Below, in pieces: positions 7,486 to 15,887 of a DNA stretch of 23,298 nt. The DNA comes from DATJUF01 sp035524095 (GTDB lineage: Bacteria; Desulfobacterota; Binatia; Binatales; Binataceae). The stretch spans positions 1-23,298 of the forward strand of contig DATKPK010000020.1 in assembly GCA_035524095.1 (NCBI GenBank), given 5' to 3'. A model generated the notes under the pieces. That model had not been told where the DNA came from. It searched no databases and saw only the letters and a list, made by a program, of their open reading frames with translations. How positions within the stretch are numbered: the first letter of the stretch is position 1; the number at the start of each line of letters is the position of its first letter. The position numbers and the translations under genes are program-made.

Positions 7486-8397
7486 ATGCGTAAAATCGTT
7501 GCCACTAAGGAAACACGAACTGAGACTCCGGGGGCGGCGTCATCCGACCTGCTAAAAACCCTTGGAACCCGCGTGCGTGATGCTCGCGCGCGCCACGGCA
7601 TGACTCGCCGTATGCTCGCCCATGATTCTCGCATCTCAGAACGCTACCTGGCTGAGCTGGAAAGCGGGCGCGGCAATCTTTCGATTGTTCTCCTCAAGAG
7701 ACTAGCCGCTGCGATCGATGTGCCTTTGACCGAACTTGTCGATGAAGGGCCACGTCCGCCAGCTGAATTCGTGATGCTTACGCAAAGGCTGCGCAGGCTC
7801 ACGTCCGAAGAACTGGCACAAGCCGCTGCGATTATCAGGAAACGCTTCGGGCGCTCGGACAACCGGCTTGATCGTATCGCGCTCGTCGGGCTGCGCGGCG
7901 CGGGCAAGACTACCTTGGGCAAGCTGCTCGCAGCTCATCTCGGTTGGGAATTCATCGAGTTGAGCCGCGCCATCGAACGCGAAGCCGGCGTTCTATTGGC
8001 CGAAATTTTCGAGTTCGGCGGTCAAGCGGCTTACCGTCGCTACGAATTGCGGGCGCTCGAAGCCGTCGTCGGCGCCAGGCGTGGGATCGTTCTCGCTGCT
8101 GGTGGCGGTCTCGTCGCCGAGGCTGCGACTCTCCAACGCTTGCTCGACACCTGTTACACCGTATGGCTGCAAGCCTCGCCGCAGGAACACTGGGACCGCG
8201 TACTCAATCAAGGGGATGATCGCGTGCGCGTAGGCACCTGCGACAGCGAGGCTCTCGCCGATATGCGGCGGATTCTGGCGCAGCGCGAAAGCCTCTACCA
8301 GATGGCTGACGCGCCGCTGGACACTAGCGGCAAGTCGATTCCTGAAGCACTGAAAGAACTGGTCAAGTTGGTGGCGAAGCGCGCCCGAACCGTCTAA
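7486..8397 (+). CDS. boxR: BoxR/BzdR-type benzoyl-CoA-responsive transcriptional regulator
   Basis: A 303-residue two-domain regulator. Residues about 25-85 form an XRE-type helix-turn-helix (LGTRVRDARARHGMTRR, ISERYLAELESGRGN). Residues about 125-295 form a shikimate-kinase-like domain with Walker A GLRGAGKT (Gly135 to Thr142). This HTH plus shikimate-kinase fusion is the hallmark of BzdR and BoxR, in which the kinase-like domain senses benzoyl-CoA and releases DNA. It lies immediately before boxC, and matching TGCA-N6-TGCA sites precede both genes, so it is expected to repress itself and the box genes until benzoyl-CoA accumulates. A true shikimate kinase is excluded by the N-terminal HTH and the context. 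Confidence 0.9.
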   Translation: MRKIVATKETRTETPGAASSDLLKTLGTRVRDARARHGMTRRMLAHDSRISERYLAELESGRGNLSIVLLKRLAAAIDVPLTELVDEGPRPPAEFVMLTQRLRRLTSEELAQAAAIIRKRFGRSDNRLDRIALVGLRGAGKTTLGKLLAAHLGWEFIELSRAIEREAGVLLAEIFEFGGQAAYRRYELRALEAVVGARRGIVLAAGGGLVAEAATLQRLLDTCYTVWLQASPQEHWDRVLNQGDDRVRVGTCDSEALADMRRILAQRESLYQMADAPLDTSGKSIPEALKELVKLVAKRARTV

Positions 8398-8418
8398 ACC
8401 ATAGCCTTCAATTTCCGT

Positions 8419-8449
8419 TTGCCAAAATTTCTACTGTATGCAATATAAT
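8419..8449 (+). promoter_or_regulatory. boxC promoter
   Basis: TTGCCA (8419-8424, five of six matches to TTGACA) and a perfect TATAAT (8444-8449) are separated by 19 bp, slightly long. A start near 8456 leaves a leader of about 36 bases before the boxC ATG at 8492. Confidence 0.55.
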
Positions 8450-8452
8450 GCA
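8439..8452. promoter_or_regulatory. BoxR/BzdR-type operator at boxC
   Basis: TGCAATATAATGCA matches the boxR site in 13 of 14 positions and has the same TGCA-N6-TGCA layout. The one change makes the inner arms imperfect. As at boxR, the operator swallows the TATAAT box, so the bound regulator would block RNA polymerase. Confidence 0.68.
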
Positions 8453-8491
8453 GGGCACGGCAGCGAGAACTCTTTGGCGGGTGCCCTACTA

Positions 8492-10135
8492 ATGATCGAA
8501 TTCAGAACGCATCCCCTGCATTATCGCCATTGGCGGCTCACTTGTAACGGGCCCATAGCAAGCTTGGCTCTGAACGTCGAGGAAAATGGCGGTATCAATC
8601 CGGGCTATGAGCTAAAACTTAACTCCTACGACCTGGGCGTCGATGTCGAACTCAACGACGCTATTCAGCGGCTTCGCTTCGAGCATCCAGAGATTTCCTG
8701 CGTGGTTATTACCTCCGCCAAAGAACGAGTGTTCTGCGCGGGCGCCAATATTCAGATGCTGGGGCTCGCGGATCACGGTTTCAAAGTTAACTTCTGCAAG
8801 TTCACTAATGAGACTCGGCTCGCTCTGGAGGATGCCTCAGAAAACTCGGATCAACACTACATCACAGTGATTAACGGACCATGCGCGGGCGGTGGCTACG
8901 AACTCGCACTTGCCACCGAACATATTATGCTGGCTGATGACGGTTCGACTACGATATCGCTCCCCGAAGTACCACTGCTTGGCGTCTTGCCCGGCACCGG
9001 CGGACTTACCCGGTTGGTTGATAAGCGCAAGGTTCGACGCGATCGCGCCGACTTCTTTTGCACGACCGAAGAGGGTATTCGCGGCAAGCGGGCGCTCGAA
9101 TGGGGACTCGTCGATGAACTCGTCGCACGCAGCCACCTGGCCGAAGCAACCGCCAGCCGCGCTGCCGAGTACGTCCGCTCCTCAACGCGTCCGGCCGCCG
9201 CGAAGGGTCTGGAGTTGACTCCGCTCGAACGTATCATCACTGATAATCGCATTGACTATCGTTACCTCAGCGTAGTACTCGAATGCGATCGCTCGGTCGC
9301 GACTTTCATCCTCCAAGGACCGCCGTCATCGCCGGGCCAAGCAAATCCCGATGCTCTAGATGACTCGTTTTGGCCACTAGCTCTTGCACGCGAGCTTGAA
9401 GATGCGATTCTTCATCTTCGCTTCAACGAAGAAGCTATCGGTATCTGGATATTTCGCACCACAGGCGACGCAGATCTAGTCGATGAGCATGATCGCTGGC
9501 TGATCGAGCATCATGAGCACTGGCTGGTGCGCGAGATTGTTCTATACTTAAAACGGATGCTGAAGCGTTTGGATCTAAGTGCGCGCTCATTATTTGCTCT
9601 GATCGAGCCCGGCTCATGCTTCACCGGCAGCCTGCTCGAATTAGCACTCGCCGCAGACCGCTGCTATATGCTTAACGGCACGCACGACGGTACAGGAATT
9701 CCCGCCGCGACAATCCGTCTGACCCGCATGAATTTCGGACCACTGCCAATGGGTAACAGTCTTTCCCGCCTCCAAGGCAGGTTTCTTTCTGATCCTGCTC
9801 ATGTGGAACGGCTTGAAATGCACATCGGCGAAAATCTGGATGCTGCAACAGCCACCGAATTAGGCTTAGTAGGATTCACACCAGACGACATCGACTGGGA
9901 TGATGAAGTGCGGCTTGCGCTCGAATCGCGCGCGGCGTTTTCGCCCGACGCGTTGACCGCCCTCGAAGCTTCTCTCCGTTTCGCCGGACCAGAAACGATG
10001 GAGACTAAAATCTTCGCGCGTCTCTCCGCATGGCAGAACTGGATTTTTCAACGTCCCAATGCGGTCAGCGATCGCGGCGCGCTCAAACTGTACGGTACCG
10101 GCAAGCGACCCGCCTTCGACCCGCGGAGAACCTAG
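8492..10135 (+). CDS. boxC: Benzoyl-CoA-dihydrodiol lyase / 2,3-epoxybenzoyl-CoA dihydrolase
   Basis: A 547-residue crotonase-superfamily enzyme that opens the epoxide ring of 2,3-epoxybenzoyl-CoA to 3,4-didehydroadipyl-CoA semialdehyde plus formate, in the cytoplasm. The N-terminal half has the crotonase core (SCVVITSAKERVFCAGANI and INGPCAGGGYELALATEH) giving the oxyanion hole and CoA pocket, plus LPEVPLLGVLPGTGGLTRL. The C-terminal half is a second, diverged crotonase-like region. This double-length architecture and the opening YELKLNSYDLGVDVELNDA are specific to BoxC. The frame is open from 8438, but that ATG lies inside the operator and upstream of the predicted transcript start, so I chose 8492. 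boxB follows after 2 bp. Confidence 0.93.
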   Translation: MIEFRTHPLHYRHWRLTCNGPIASLALNVEENGGINPGYELKLNSYDLGVDVELNDAIQRLRFEHPEISCVVITSAKERVFCAGANIQMLGLADHGFKVNFCKFTNETRLALEDASENSDQHYITVINGPCAGGGYELALATEHIMLADDGSTTISLPEVPLLGVLPGTGGLTRLVDKRKVRRDRADFFCTTEEGIRGKRALEWGLVDELVARSHLAEATASRAAEYVRSSTRPAAAKGLELTPLERIITDNRIDYRYLSVVLECDRSVATFILQGPPSSPGQANPDALDDSFWPLALARELEDAILHLRFNEEAIGIWIFRTTGDADLVDEHDRWLIEHHEHWLVREIVLYLKRMLKRLDLSARSLFALIEPGSCFTGSLLELALAADRCYMLNGTHDGTGIPAATIRLTRMNFGPLPMGNSLSRLQGRFLSDPAHVERLEMHIGENLDAATATELGLVGFTPDDIDWDDEVRLALESRAAFSPDALTALEASLRFAGPETMETKIFARLSAWQNWIFQRPNAVSDRGALKLYGTGKRPAFDPRRT

Positions 10136-10137
10136 TG

Positions 10138-11550
10138 ATGGCGATTGACTATTCCGAACGGATTCCTAATAACGTTAATCTTTCCGAGAATCGCCGGCTG
10201 CAAAGAGCATTGGAAGAGTGGCAGCCCAGGTTCCTTGGCTGGTGGGATCAACTGGGGCCCGCCGGCTACCAGCACTCCGATGTCTATCTCAGGACCGCTA
10301 TCTCAGTCGACGCGCAGGGCTGGGCCACCTTTGGTTACGTGCGGATGCCTGAGTATCGCTGGGGCATTTTTCTTGCCGAACCGGAAACGCATCGGACTAT
10401 CACTTTCGGCCAGCATAAGGGCGAACCGGTATGGCAAGACGTGCCGGGTGAGTATCGCGGAACGCTGCGGCGCTTGATCGTAACACAAGGCGACACCGAG
10501 CCAGCCTCGGTTGAGCAACAACGTCATCTTGGTGCCACTGCGCCCTCGCTCTACGATCTGCGCAATCTCTTTCAAGTGAATGTCGAGGAAGCTCGCCATC
10601 TCTGGGCAATGGTCTATCTGCTGCAAGCGTACTTCGGGCGTGACGGCCGCGAGGAGGCCGAGGCCTTGCTCGAACGCCACTCGGGCAGTACGGACCATCC
10701 ACGCATACTAGGCGCTTTCAATGAGCCAACATCCGACTGGCTGTCATTTTTCATGTTCGCCTATTTCACTGATCGCGACGGCAAATACCAGCTCGCGAGT
10801 CTCGCCGAGTCGGGCTTCGATCCTCTGTCTCGCACGTGCCGTTTCATGCTGACCGAAGAGGCCCATCATTTGTTCGTCGGTGAGATGGGCGTCGCGCGCA
10901 TAGTCGAGCGCACCTGCGATTTGATGAAGCAGCACATGACCGATCGGGTCGGCGATTACGGCGCCATCCCGCTCGCGATCCTCCAACGCTACCTCAATTT
11001 ACATTACTCAGTTTCGCTTGATCTGTTTGGTTCCGAAGTTTCGACTAATGCCGCCAACTACTATACCGCTGGACTCAAGGGCCGTTTCAAAGAACTCGAT
11101 CACACGGATGATCACTTACTCACAGACAAGAGCTTTGCGGTAACGACGGTTGAAGAAGGTCGAATCGCTGAGGCGCATAAGCCCGCATTATTGGCTATTA
11201 ACGAGATGCTGCGTGAGGACTACGTGCGTGATTCGGCGCGAGGTCTGGCCCGCTGGAACAAAATCATTCGCGACGCCGGAATCGATTTCGAGCTCAAACT
11301 CCCTCATCGCGGCTTCAATCGCAGGATTGGCGCCTTCGCGGGCGCGAACATCTCCCCAGAGGGTCACCTGTTAGCAAGAGAAGCGTGGCGCGCGAACGAG
11401 CGTAGCTGGCTGCCAACGTCGGAAGATCGGGTTTTGGTTGCCTCGCTGATGAAACCGGCCGTTGAATCTGGAACCTTCGCGTCGTGGATCGCACCACCCG
11501 CCCGCGGCATCAATCACCAGCCGATTAATTTCGAGTATGTGAAGCTGTAG
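10138..11550 (+). CDS. boxB: Benzoyl-CoA 2,3-epoxidase, diiron oxygenase component
   Basis: A 470-residue class I diiron oxygenase that inserts one atom of O2 into benzoyl-CoA to give the 2,3-epoxide. It normally takes electrons from the BoxA reductase. The ligand set can be read: Glu121, Glu151, His154 (in EEARH), Asp212, Glu241 and His244 (in EEAHH). As I recall them, the ligands of Azoarcus evansii BoxB are E120, E150, H153, D211, E240 and H243, so each is shifted by one. The C-terminus (EGHLLAREAW, ARGINHQPINFEYVKL) is also BoxB-like. The frame is open from 10030 inside boxC. The ATG at 10138 starts the conserved IDYSERIPNNVNL. It is cotranscribed with boxC. No boxA is found in the window. 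Confidence 0.94.
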   Translation: MAIDYSERIPNNVNLSENRRLQRALEEWQPRFLGWWDQLGPAGYQHSDVYLRTAISVDAQGWATFGYVRMPEYRWGIFLAEPETHRTITFGQHKGEPVWQDVPGEYRGTLRRLIVTQGDTEPASVEQQRHLGATAPSLYDLRNLFQVNVEEARHLWAMVYLLQAYFGRDGREEAEALLERHSGSTDHPRILGAFNEPTSDWLSFFMFAYFTDRDGKYQLASLAESGFDPLSRTCRFMLTEEAHHLFVGEMGVARIVERTCDLMKQHMTDRVGDYGAIPLAILQRYLNLHYSVSLDLFGSEVSTNAANYYTAGLKGRFKELDHTDDHLLTDKSFAVTTVEEGRIAEAHKPALLAINEMLREDYVRDSARGLARWNKIIRDAGIDFELKLPHRGFNRRIGAFAGANISPEGHLLAREAWRANERSWLPTSEDRVLVASLMKPAVESGTFASWIAPPARGINHQPINFEYVKL

Positions 11551-11670
11551 TTGAGAACCATGCCGGAACACATAAACACACGGGCGAAAGAGCTTGATCC
11601 GTGCATTAGACTAAGTATCGGCCCGAATGATACAACCTTTGCACCATAAAGCTGGTGAAACTACCAGAGC

Positions 11671-11675
11671 AGGAG
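11671..11675 (+). promoter_or_regulatory. Ribosome-binding site supporting a TTG start
   Basis: AGGAG lies 7 bases before the TTG at 11683. No ATG or GTG is available in frame nearby, so this site decides the start of the flavin oxidoreductase gene. Confidence 0.65.
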
Positions 11676-11682
11676 AATTCGT

Positions 11683-12768
11683 TTGAAAGTAGGCGGAGCA
11701 GTAATTTTCCAAAACCCCTTTAATCAGCGCTCGGACTTTGAGGTCTATCAGCGCGAGCTGAAGATGGGCGATATGTTCGAGCCTCTCGGCTTCGACTCAA
11801 TCTGGAGCGTCGAGCATCACTTCGACGACTACACGATGTGCCCCGACGTGCTGCAATTCCTCTCGTACTTCGCCGGAAGAACCAAGCAGGTCGAACTCGG
11901 CTCGATGGTAGTGGTACTCCCGTGGCACGACCCTATCCGCGTCGCCGAGCAGGTCTCCGTAGTCGATCATCAGTCGAATGGACGGATGCTGCTGGGCATG
12001 GGCCGCGGATTGGCGCGCATCGAGTTCGACGGCTTCCGCGTGTCACTCGACGAATCCCGCGAGCGCTTCGTTGAATACGCCCAAATGATTATCGAGGGGC
12101 TTGAGCAAGGCTACTGCGAATTCGATGGTAAATACTTGAAGCAGCCTCGCCGCGACATTCGTCCCAAGCCCTTCAAGTCATTCAAGGGACGTACCTACGC
12201 AGCCGCCGTATCGCCTGAGTCGTCGCGAATTATGGCGCGCCTGGGCATCGGTATTTTGATTATCCCGCAAAAGCCGTGGGACGCAGTAGCGCAAGAGCTC
12301 GGTGAGTATCGCCAGATTTACAAACAGGTCAATGGCGGTGAGCCGTTGCCGACGATCGCTGCTGGATGGGTCTTCTGCGACAAGAATGTTGACCGCGCCC
12401 ACGAGATGGCAGTGAAGTATATCGGTGGCTATTGGCAGACTGCCCTGCGTCACTACGAGATGGCCAGTGACCATTTCGGCAAGGCCAAGGGTTACGAATA
12501 CTATCAGCAGATGGCGAAGGCTCTCGCTGGTTCCGGCAAAGACGCCTCGGTTGAGTACTTCCTCAACCTGCAGGTGTGGGGCACGCCGGAGATGTGTTAC
12601 GACAAGATTAAAGACATCCGCCAGCGGGTTAACGCCAACCATTTCACCGGCGTCTTCAGCTACGCGGGTATGCCTTGGGAAGACGCCGAGCGCAATGTCA
12701 CTCTTTTCGCCAAAGAGGTAATGCCGGATCTTAAGAAACTTAATGGCATAAAGGCGGAGGCTGCCTGA
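11683..12768 (+). CDS. LLM class flavin-dependent oxidoreductase
   Basis: A 361-residue bacterial-luciferase-like (LLM) TIM-barrel oxidoreductase that would use reduced FMN or F420. Family features are GFDSIWSVEHHF near residue 40, ELGSMVVVLPWHDPIRVAEQVSVVDHQSNGRMLLGMGRG (a diagnostic block around residues 75-110), YAAAVSPESSRIMARLGIG, and WGTPEMCYDKI near the C-terminus. The substrate cannot be read: relatives include alkanal, alkanesulfonate and terpene monooxygenases and F420-dependent dehydrogenases. Translation begins with TTG behind a good AGGAG. It lies 132 bp after boxB on the same strand and is followed by a strong terminator, so it may be the last gene of the box transcript or have its own promoter. 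A role as a BoxA substitute is not supported by family knowledge. Confidence 0.87.
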   Translation: MKVGGAVIFQNPFNQRSDFEVYQRELKMGDMFEPLGFDSIWSVEHHFDDYTMCPDVLQFLSYFAGRTKQVELGSMVVVLPWHDPIRVAEQVSVVDHQSNGRMLLGMGRGLARIEFDGFRVSLDESRERFVEYAQMIIEGLEQGYCEFDGKYLKQPRRDIRPKPFKSFKGRTYAAAVSPESSRIMARLGIGILIIPQKPWDAVAQELGEYRQIYKQVNGGEPLPTIAAGWVFCDKNVDRAHEMAVKYIGGYWQTALRHYEMASDHFGKAKGYEYYQQMAKALAGSGKDASVEYFLNLQVWGTPEMCYDKIKDIRQRVNANHFTGVFSYAGMPWEDAERNVTLFAKEVMPDLKKLNGIKAEAA

Positions 12769-12820
12769 TTCCTGATTCCAGGTCGCGCGAATCAATCGCG
12801 CTTCCTTTGATTGTTTGACT

Positions 12821-12860
12821 GAAGCCCTGCAAGCATCCAAGCTCCGCAGGGCTTCTTTCG
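12821..12860 (+). terminator. Strong intrinsic terminator after the flavin oxidoreductase
   Basis: A perfect 10-bp stem (GAAGCCCTGC at 12821-12830 with GCAGGGCTTC at 12846-12855) with a 15-base loop is followed by TTTCG. The short T-run is weak, but the hairpin is the best in the window. It separates the box/LLM transcript from the respiratory operon. Confidence 0.65.
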
Positions 12861-12976
12861 TTCGTGCGACCCACGACGGGACTCGATTCTCTATGAGGTC
12901 CATTTGACGGGAGTGTGACAAGATGGCGGACTTCGAGGTTGCAGTGTGATCCTACCCGACGGGTTGCTTGCCGCGC

Positions 12977-12982
12977 TTGACA
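12977..12982 (+). promoter_or_regulatory. Possible -35 element of the respiratory operon
   Basis: A perfect TTGACA lies in the gap between the terminator and coxB. The matching -10 at normal spacing (around 13000) is poor, so this is tentative. If real, it argues for the coxB start at 13067 rather than an upstream one. Confidence 0.25.
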
Positions 12983-13066
12983 CGTACACTATGGACTGCC
13001 ATCAAGGCTGCGCGGGCAGGCGAATCGAACAAATCTGCAAAGCAGCATCGCACGAAGCGGGATCAG

Positions 13067-14182
13067 ATGATCAACTTGGTGGGCGGCCGTCGAAAGATAG
13101 ACCTGGCTGCAACGCGCAGCTCAGCAGGCCGAAGCGATTCACTTTTTATTGTGATCATCGCCCTGATCTCGATCGCGACTACGGCTTCGGCCCGAGCCGA
13201 GGATTGGGGAATGGGCGCCGCGAATCGGCAGATAGCTCATGGTGCCGTCTTCAGTCCAGTCTCGACGCCGGCTAACTCGATCTCAGTACTCGCCTGGTTT
13301 GCGCTCGCGATTACCGGTGCAATCTTCATTGCGGTCGGCGGACTGCTCACTTACAGCATCATCCGCTTTCGCGCCCGCCCTTCTGACGAGCCCCGCGAAC
13401 CAGCGCAACTGTACGGCAGCAACCAAATTGAATTTGCCTGGACTGCGATTCCTTTATTAATCGTTATCGTTCTCGTCCTGACTACGATTCGTACAATTTA
13501 CGACGTGCAGGCCGCTGCCGAACCGCCGAACGCAATCCATGTTCGTGTCATCGGTCATCAATGGTGGTGGGAGTTTCAGTATCCCGATCTTGGTATCACC
13601 ACAGCGAACGAGTTACACGTTCCGCTCAGTGAACCCGCCCATCCGGCGCCAACTTGGCTAGAGCTCGAATCAGCGGACGTAGCGCACAGCTTCTGGGTGC
13701 CACGGCTCGCTGGCAAAACCGATTTAATTCCCGGGCGCATCAACACCATGTGGATCGATCCCCACAAGACTGGTGTCTATCTTGGTCAATGCGCGGAATT
13801 TTGCGGTACCGAGCACGCGCTGATGATGATCCGAGTCGTCGTCGAACCGCGCCCCGCCTTCGACCGATGGGTCGCGGCGCAACAGCTTCCCGCCGCTAAA
13901 CAGGATGCCGTCGCTCACGGCCTTCAGGTATTCGACGCGAATGCCTGCGTGAGTTGTCACGCCGTCAAGGGAACCTCGGCGCGCGGTACTTTTGGTCCCG
14001 ACTTGACCCATCTCATGAGCCGTCAGACCCTCGGGTCAGGGGCTGCAATGAATACTCCGGCTTATCTCAAGATTTGGGTGCGCGATCCCGCGCGAATAAA
14101 GCCCGGCGCATTGATGCCGGCTATGAACCTGTCTGAACACGAACTGGATGACGTTGTCGCGTGGATGGTGACGCTCAAATAG
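13067..14182 (+). CDS. coxB: Cytochrome c oxidase subunit II with C-terminal haem c (caa3 type)
   Basis: About 371 residues. An N-terminal hydrophobic segment, probably a signal, is followed by a second pair of membrane helices (about residues 70-95 and 125-145). The periplasmic CuA domain has the aromatic patch WWWEFQYP, His207 in DVAHSFW and Cys242-x3-Cys246-x3-His250-x2-Met253. A fused cytochrome c domain has CVSCH (Cys294, Cys297, His298) and a likely Met ligand in LMPAMN. This makes it a caa3-type oxidase that takes electrons from a cytochrome c or directly from the bc complex. The frame is open upstream to 12968. I chose ATG 13067, which leaves a short basic N-region; the exact start is uncertain. 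It is the first gene of the operon. Confidence 0.9.
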   Translation: MINLVGGRRKIDLAATRSSAGRSDSLFIVIIALISIATTASARAEDWGMGAANRQIAHGAVFSPVSTPANSISVLAWFALAITGAIFIAVGGLLTYSIIRFRARPSDEPREPAQLYGSNQIEFAWTAIPLLIVIVLVLTTIRTIYDVQAAAEPPNAIHVRVIGHQWWWEFQYPDLGITTANELHVPLSEPAHPAPTWLELESADVAHSFWVPRLAGKTDLIPGRINTMWIDPHKTGVYLGQCAEFCGTEHALMMIRVVVEPRPAFDRWVAAQQLPAAKQDAVAHGLQVFDANACVSCHAVKGTSARGTFGPDLTHLMSRQTLGSGAAMNTPAYLKIWVRDPARIKPGALMPAMNLSEHELDDVVAWMVTLK

Positions 14183-14189
14183 GTTAGCG

Positions 14190-15887
14190 ATGGCCGGAAC
14201 CATAGACGATCGTCTCGTACTCACCTCGCCGGATTCGGTCAGCACCGGCGACGTCGCACTGCCATTAATCGGACGGCTGCACGAATGGGTAATCACCGTC
14301 GATCACAAGCGGCTCGGGCTCATGTACATTGGCGGAGGACTGATTTTCTTCATCGTGGCAGGATTGCAAGCTGCGACTATCCGCCTGCAACTCGCGATTC
14401 CCGACGCCGGCATCGTCTCACCGCAAGTCTTCAATCGGCTTCTGACGCTGCACGGCACTGCAATGGTATTTTTGGTCGGGATGCCAATCCTCACCGGATT
14501 CTTCAATTACCTCATGCCGTTGATGATCGGCGCGCGCGACCTTGCCTTCCCGCGCCTTAATGCTTTCGGCTTCTGGCTGTGGTTCTTCGGCGCATTGCTA
14601 CTATACTTCAGTTATATCGGCGGTGGCGGCATGGAAGGCGCTGGCAGTGCGCCTTCGGTTGGATGGTTCGCCTACGCGCCGCTGACCGAAGCACCCTTCT
14701 CGCGCGGTTATTCGACTGACTATTGGATACTCAGTGTTCTGCTCGCGAGCGTTGGTTCGACGGCAACCGCAGTCAACTTGATCGCAACCGCGTTCTCGAT
14801 GCGCTGTCCGGGCATGACACTTAACAAAATGCCCGTGCTTGTATGGCTCGGTGTCGTCGACGCCGGCCTGATGCTGGTCACCTTGCCCCCGCTCTCAGCG
14901 GCGCAGATTATGCTCCTGCTCGACCGCTATCTCGGAGCGCATTTCTTCGATACTCAAGCCGGCGGCTCTGCCCTGTTGTGGCAGCACTTTTTCTGGATTT
15001 TCGGTCATCCCGAAGTTTATGTCCTGGTTATTCCGGCTTTTGCTTTCGCCTCGGAAATAATCCCGGTCTTCTCGCGCAAGGTGATTTTCGGTTACGAGGT
15101 GATGGTCGCGGCCTCATGCGCGATCGGATTCCTCAGCCTCGGGGTGTGGGCCCATCATATGTTCAGCGTTGGAATGACGCCGGCGGGAAACGCTTTCTTC
15201 GTCACGTCATCGATGCTCGTCGGGATTCCCACCGGCATCAAGATTTTCAATTGGCTCGGTACGATGTGGGGCGGACGCATCCGGCTGCGCGTACCGATGC
15301 TTTTTGCCATCGCCTTTTTGTTCCAGTTCTTGATTGCTGGCCTCACCGGAATCCTTCTTGCCGTGGCGCCTTTTGATTGGCAGCTTACCGACACCTATTT
15401 CGTCGTGGCCCACTTCCATTATGTATTGATTGGCGGCATCGTCTTCATGATCTTCTCCGCCATCCACTACTGGTTTCCCAAAGCCACCGGAAGAATGCTG
15501 GATGAACGGCTCGGCCAGTGGCATTTCTGGCTATTCCTGATCGGCTTCCATCTGACCTTCGACACACTTCATTTCGCCGGCTTCGCGGGGATGGCTCGCC
15601 GCATCTATACTTATCAGCCCGGCCGCGGCCTCGAAGGTTACAACCTGCTCGCCTCGATTGGAGTCATTTTTCAAGCTCTCGGTGTTGCTGTTTTCCTGCT
15701 GAGCGTCGTCAAAGCCCTCATTTCCGGTAAAGCCGCTGGCAAGGATCCATGGGACGCATGGACTCTCGAATGGTCCACCGAATCCCCTCCGCCCGAATAT
15801 AACTTTGGCGAGGTCCCGACCGTTCATAGCCGCCGTCCGCTATGGGACTTGAAGCATCCCGACGACCCGGATTGGCTTTATGAGTAG
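14190..15887 (+). CDS. coxA: Cytochrome c oxidase subunit I
   Basis: The 565-residue, roughly 12-helix catalytic subunit that reduces O2 to water and pumps protons. Haem and copper ligands are all present: His88 in LHGTAMVF and His410 (low-spin haem a), His408 (haem a3), His273-Pro-Glu-Val-Tyr277 (CuB His and cross-linked Tyr), and His322-His323 (CuB). The proton-channel residues place it in the A1 subfamily of haem-copper oxidases: Asp117 in ARDLAFPRLN (D channel), Glu275 in GHPEVY, and Lys351 in PTGIKIFNW (K channel). It begins 7 bp after coxB and overlaps coxC by 8 bp, so the three subunits are translated together. Confidence 0.96.
   Translation: MAGTIDDRLVLTSPDSVSTGDVALPLIGRLHEWVITVDHKRLGLMYIGGGLIFFIVAGLQAATIRLQLAIPDAGIVSPQVFNRLLTLHGTAMVFLVGMPILTGFFNYLMPLMIGARDLAFPRLNAFGFWLWFFGALLLYFSYIGGGGMEGAGSAPSVGWFAYAPLTEAPFSRGYSTDYWILSVLLASVGSTATAVNLIATAFSMRCPGMTLNKMPVLVWLGVVDAGLMLVTLPPLSAAQIMLLLDRYLGAHFFDTQAGGSALLWQHFFWIFGHPEVYVLVIPAFAFASEIIPVFSRKVIFGYEVMVAASCAIGFLSLGVWAHHMFSVGMTPAGNAFFVTSSMLVGIPTGIKIFNWLGTMWGGRIRLRVPMLFAIAFLFQFLIAGLTGILLAVAPFDWQLTDTYFVVAHFHYVLIGGIVFMIFSAIHYWFPKATGRMLDERLGQWHFWLFLIGFHLTFDTLHFAGFAGMARRIYTYQPGRGLEGYNLLASIGVIFQALGVAVFLLSVVKALISGKAAGKDPWDAWTLEWSTESPPPEYNFGEVPTVHSRRPLWDLKHPDDPDWLYE

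Noticed and set aside
8438..8491. Upstream ATG extending boxC by 18 residues
   Set aside because: The codon lies in the operator/-10 region, upstream of the expected transcript start, and the extra residues are not BoxC-like. ATG 8492 is preferred.
11602..11643. Third BoxR operator before the LLM gene
   Set aside because: Two TGCA tetramers occur (11602 and 11640) but 38 bases apart and not in the TGCA-N6-TGCA arrangement.
12178..12921. 247-codon minus-strand frame opposite the LLM gene
   Set aside because: It is antisense to a well-supported gene, runs through the terminator hairpin, and its translation shows no domain.
12946..13275. 109-codon plus-strand frame over the start of coxB
   Set aside because: Overlaps the N-terminus of coxB in another frame and has a low-complexity, Cys/Arg-rich translation.
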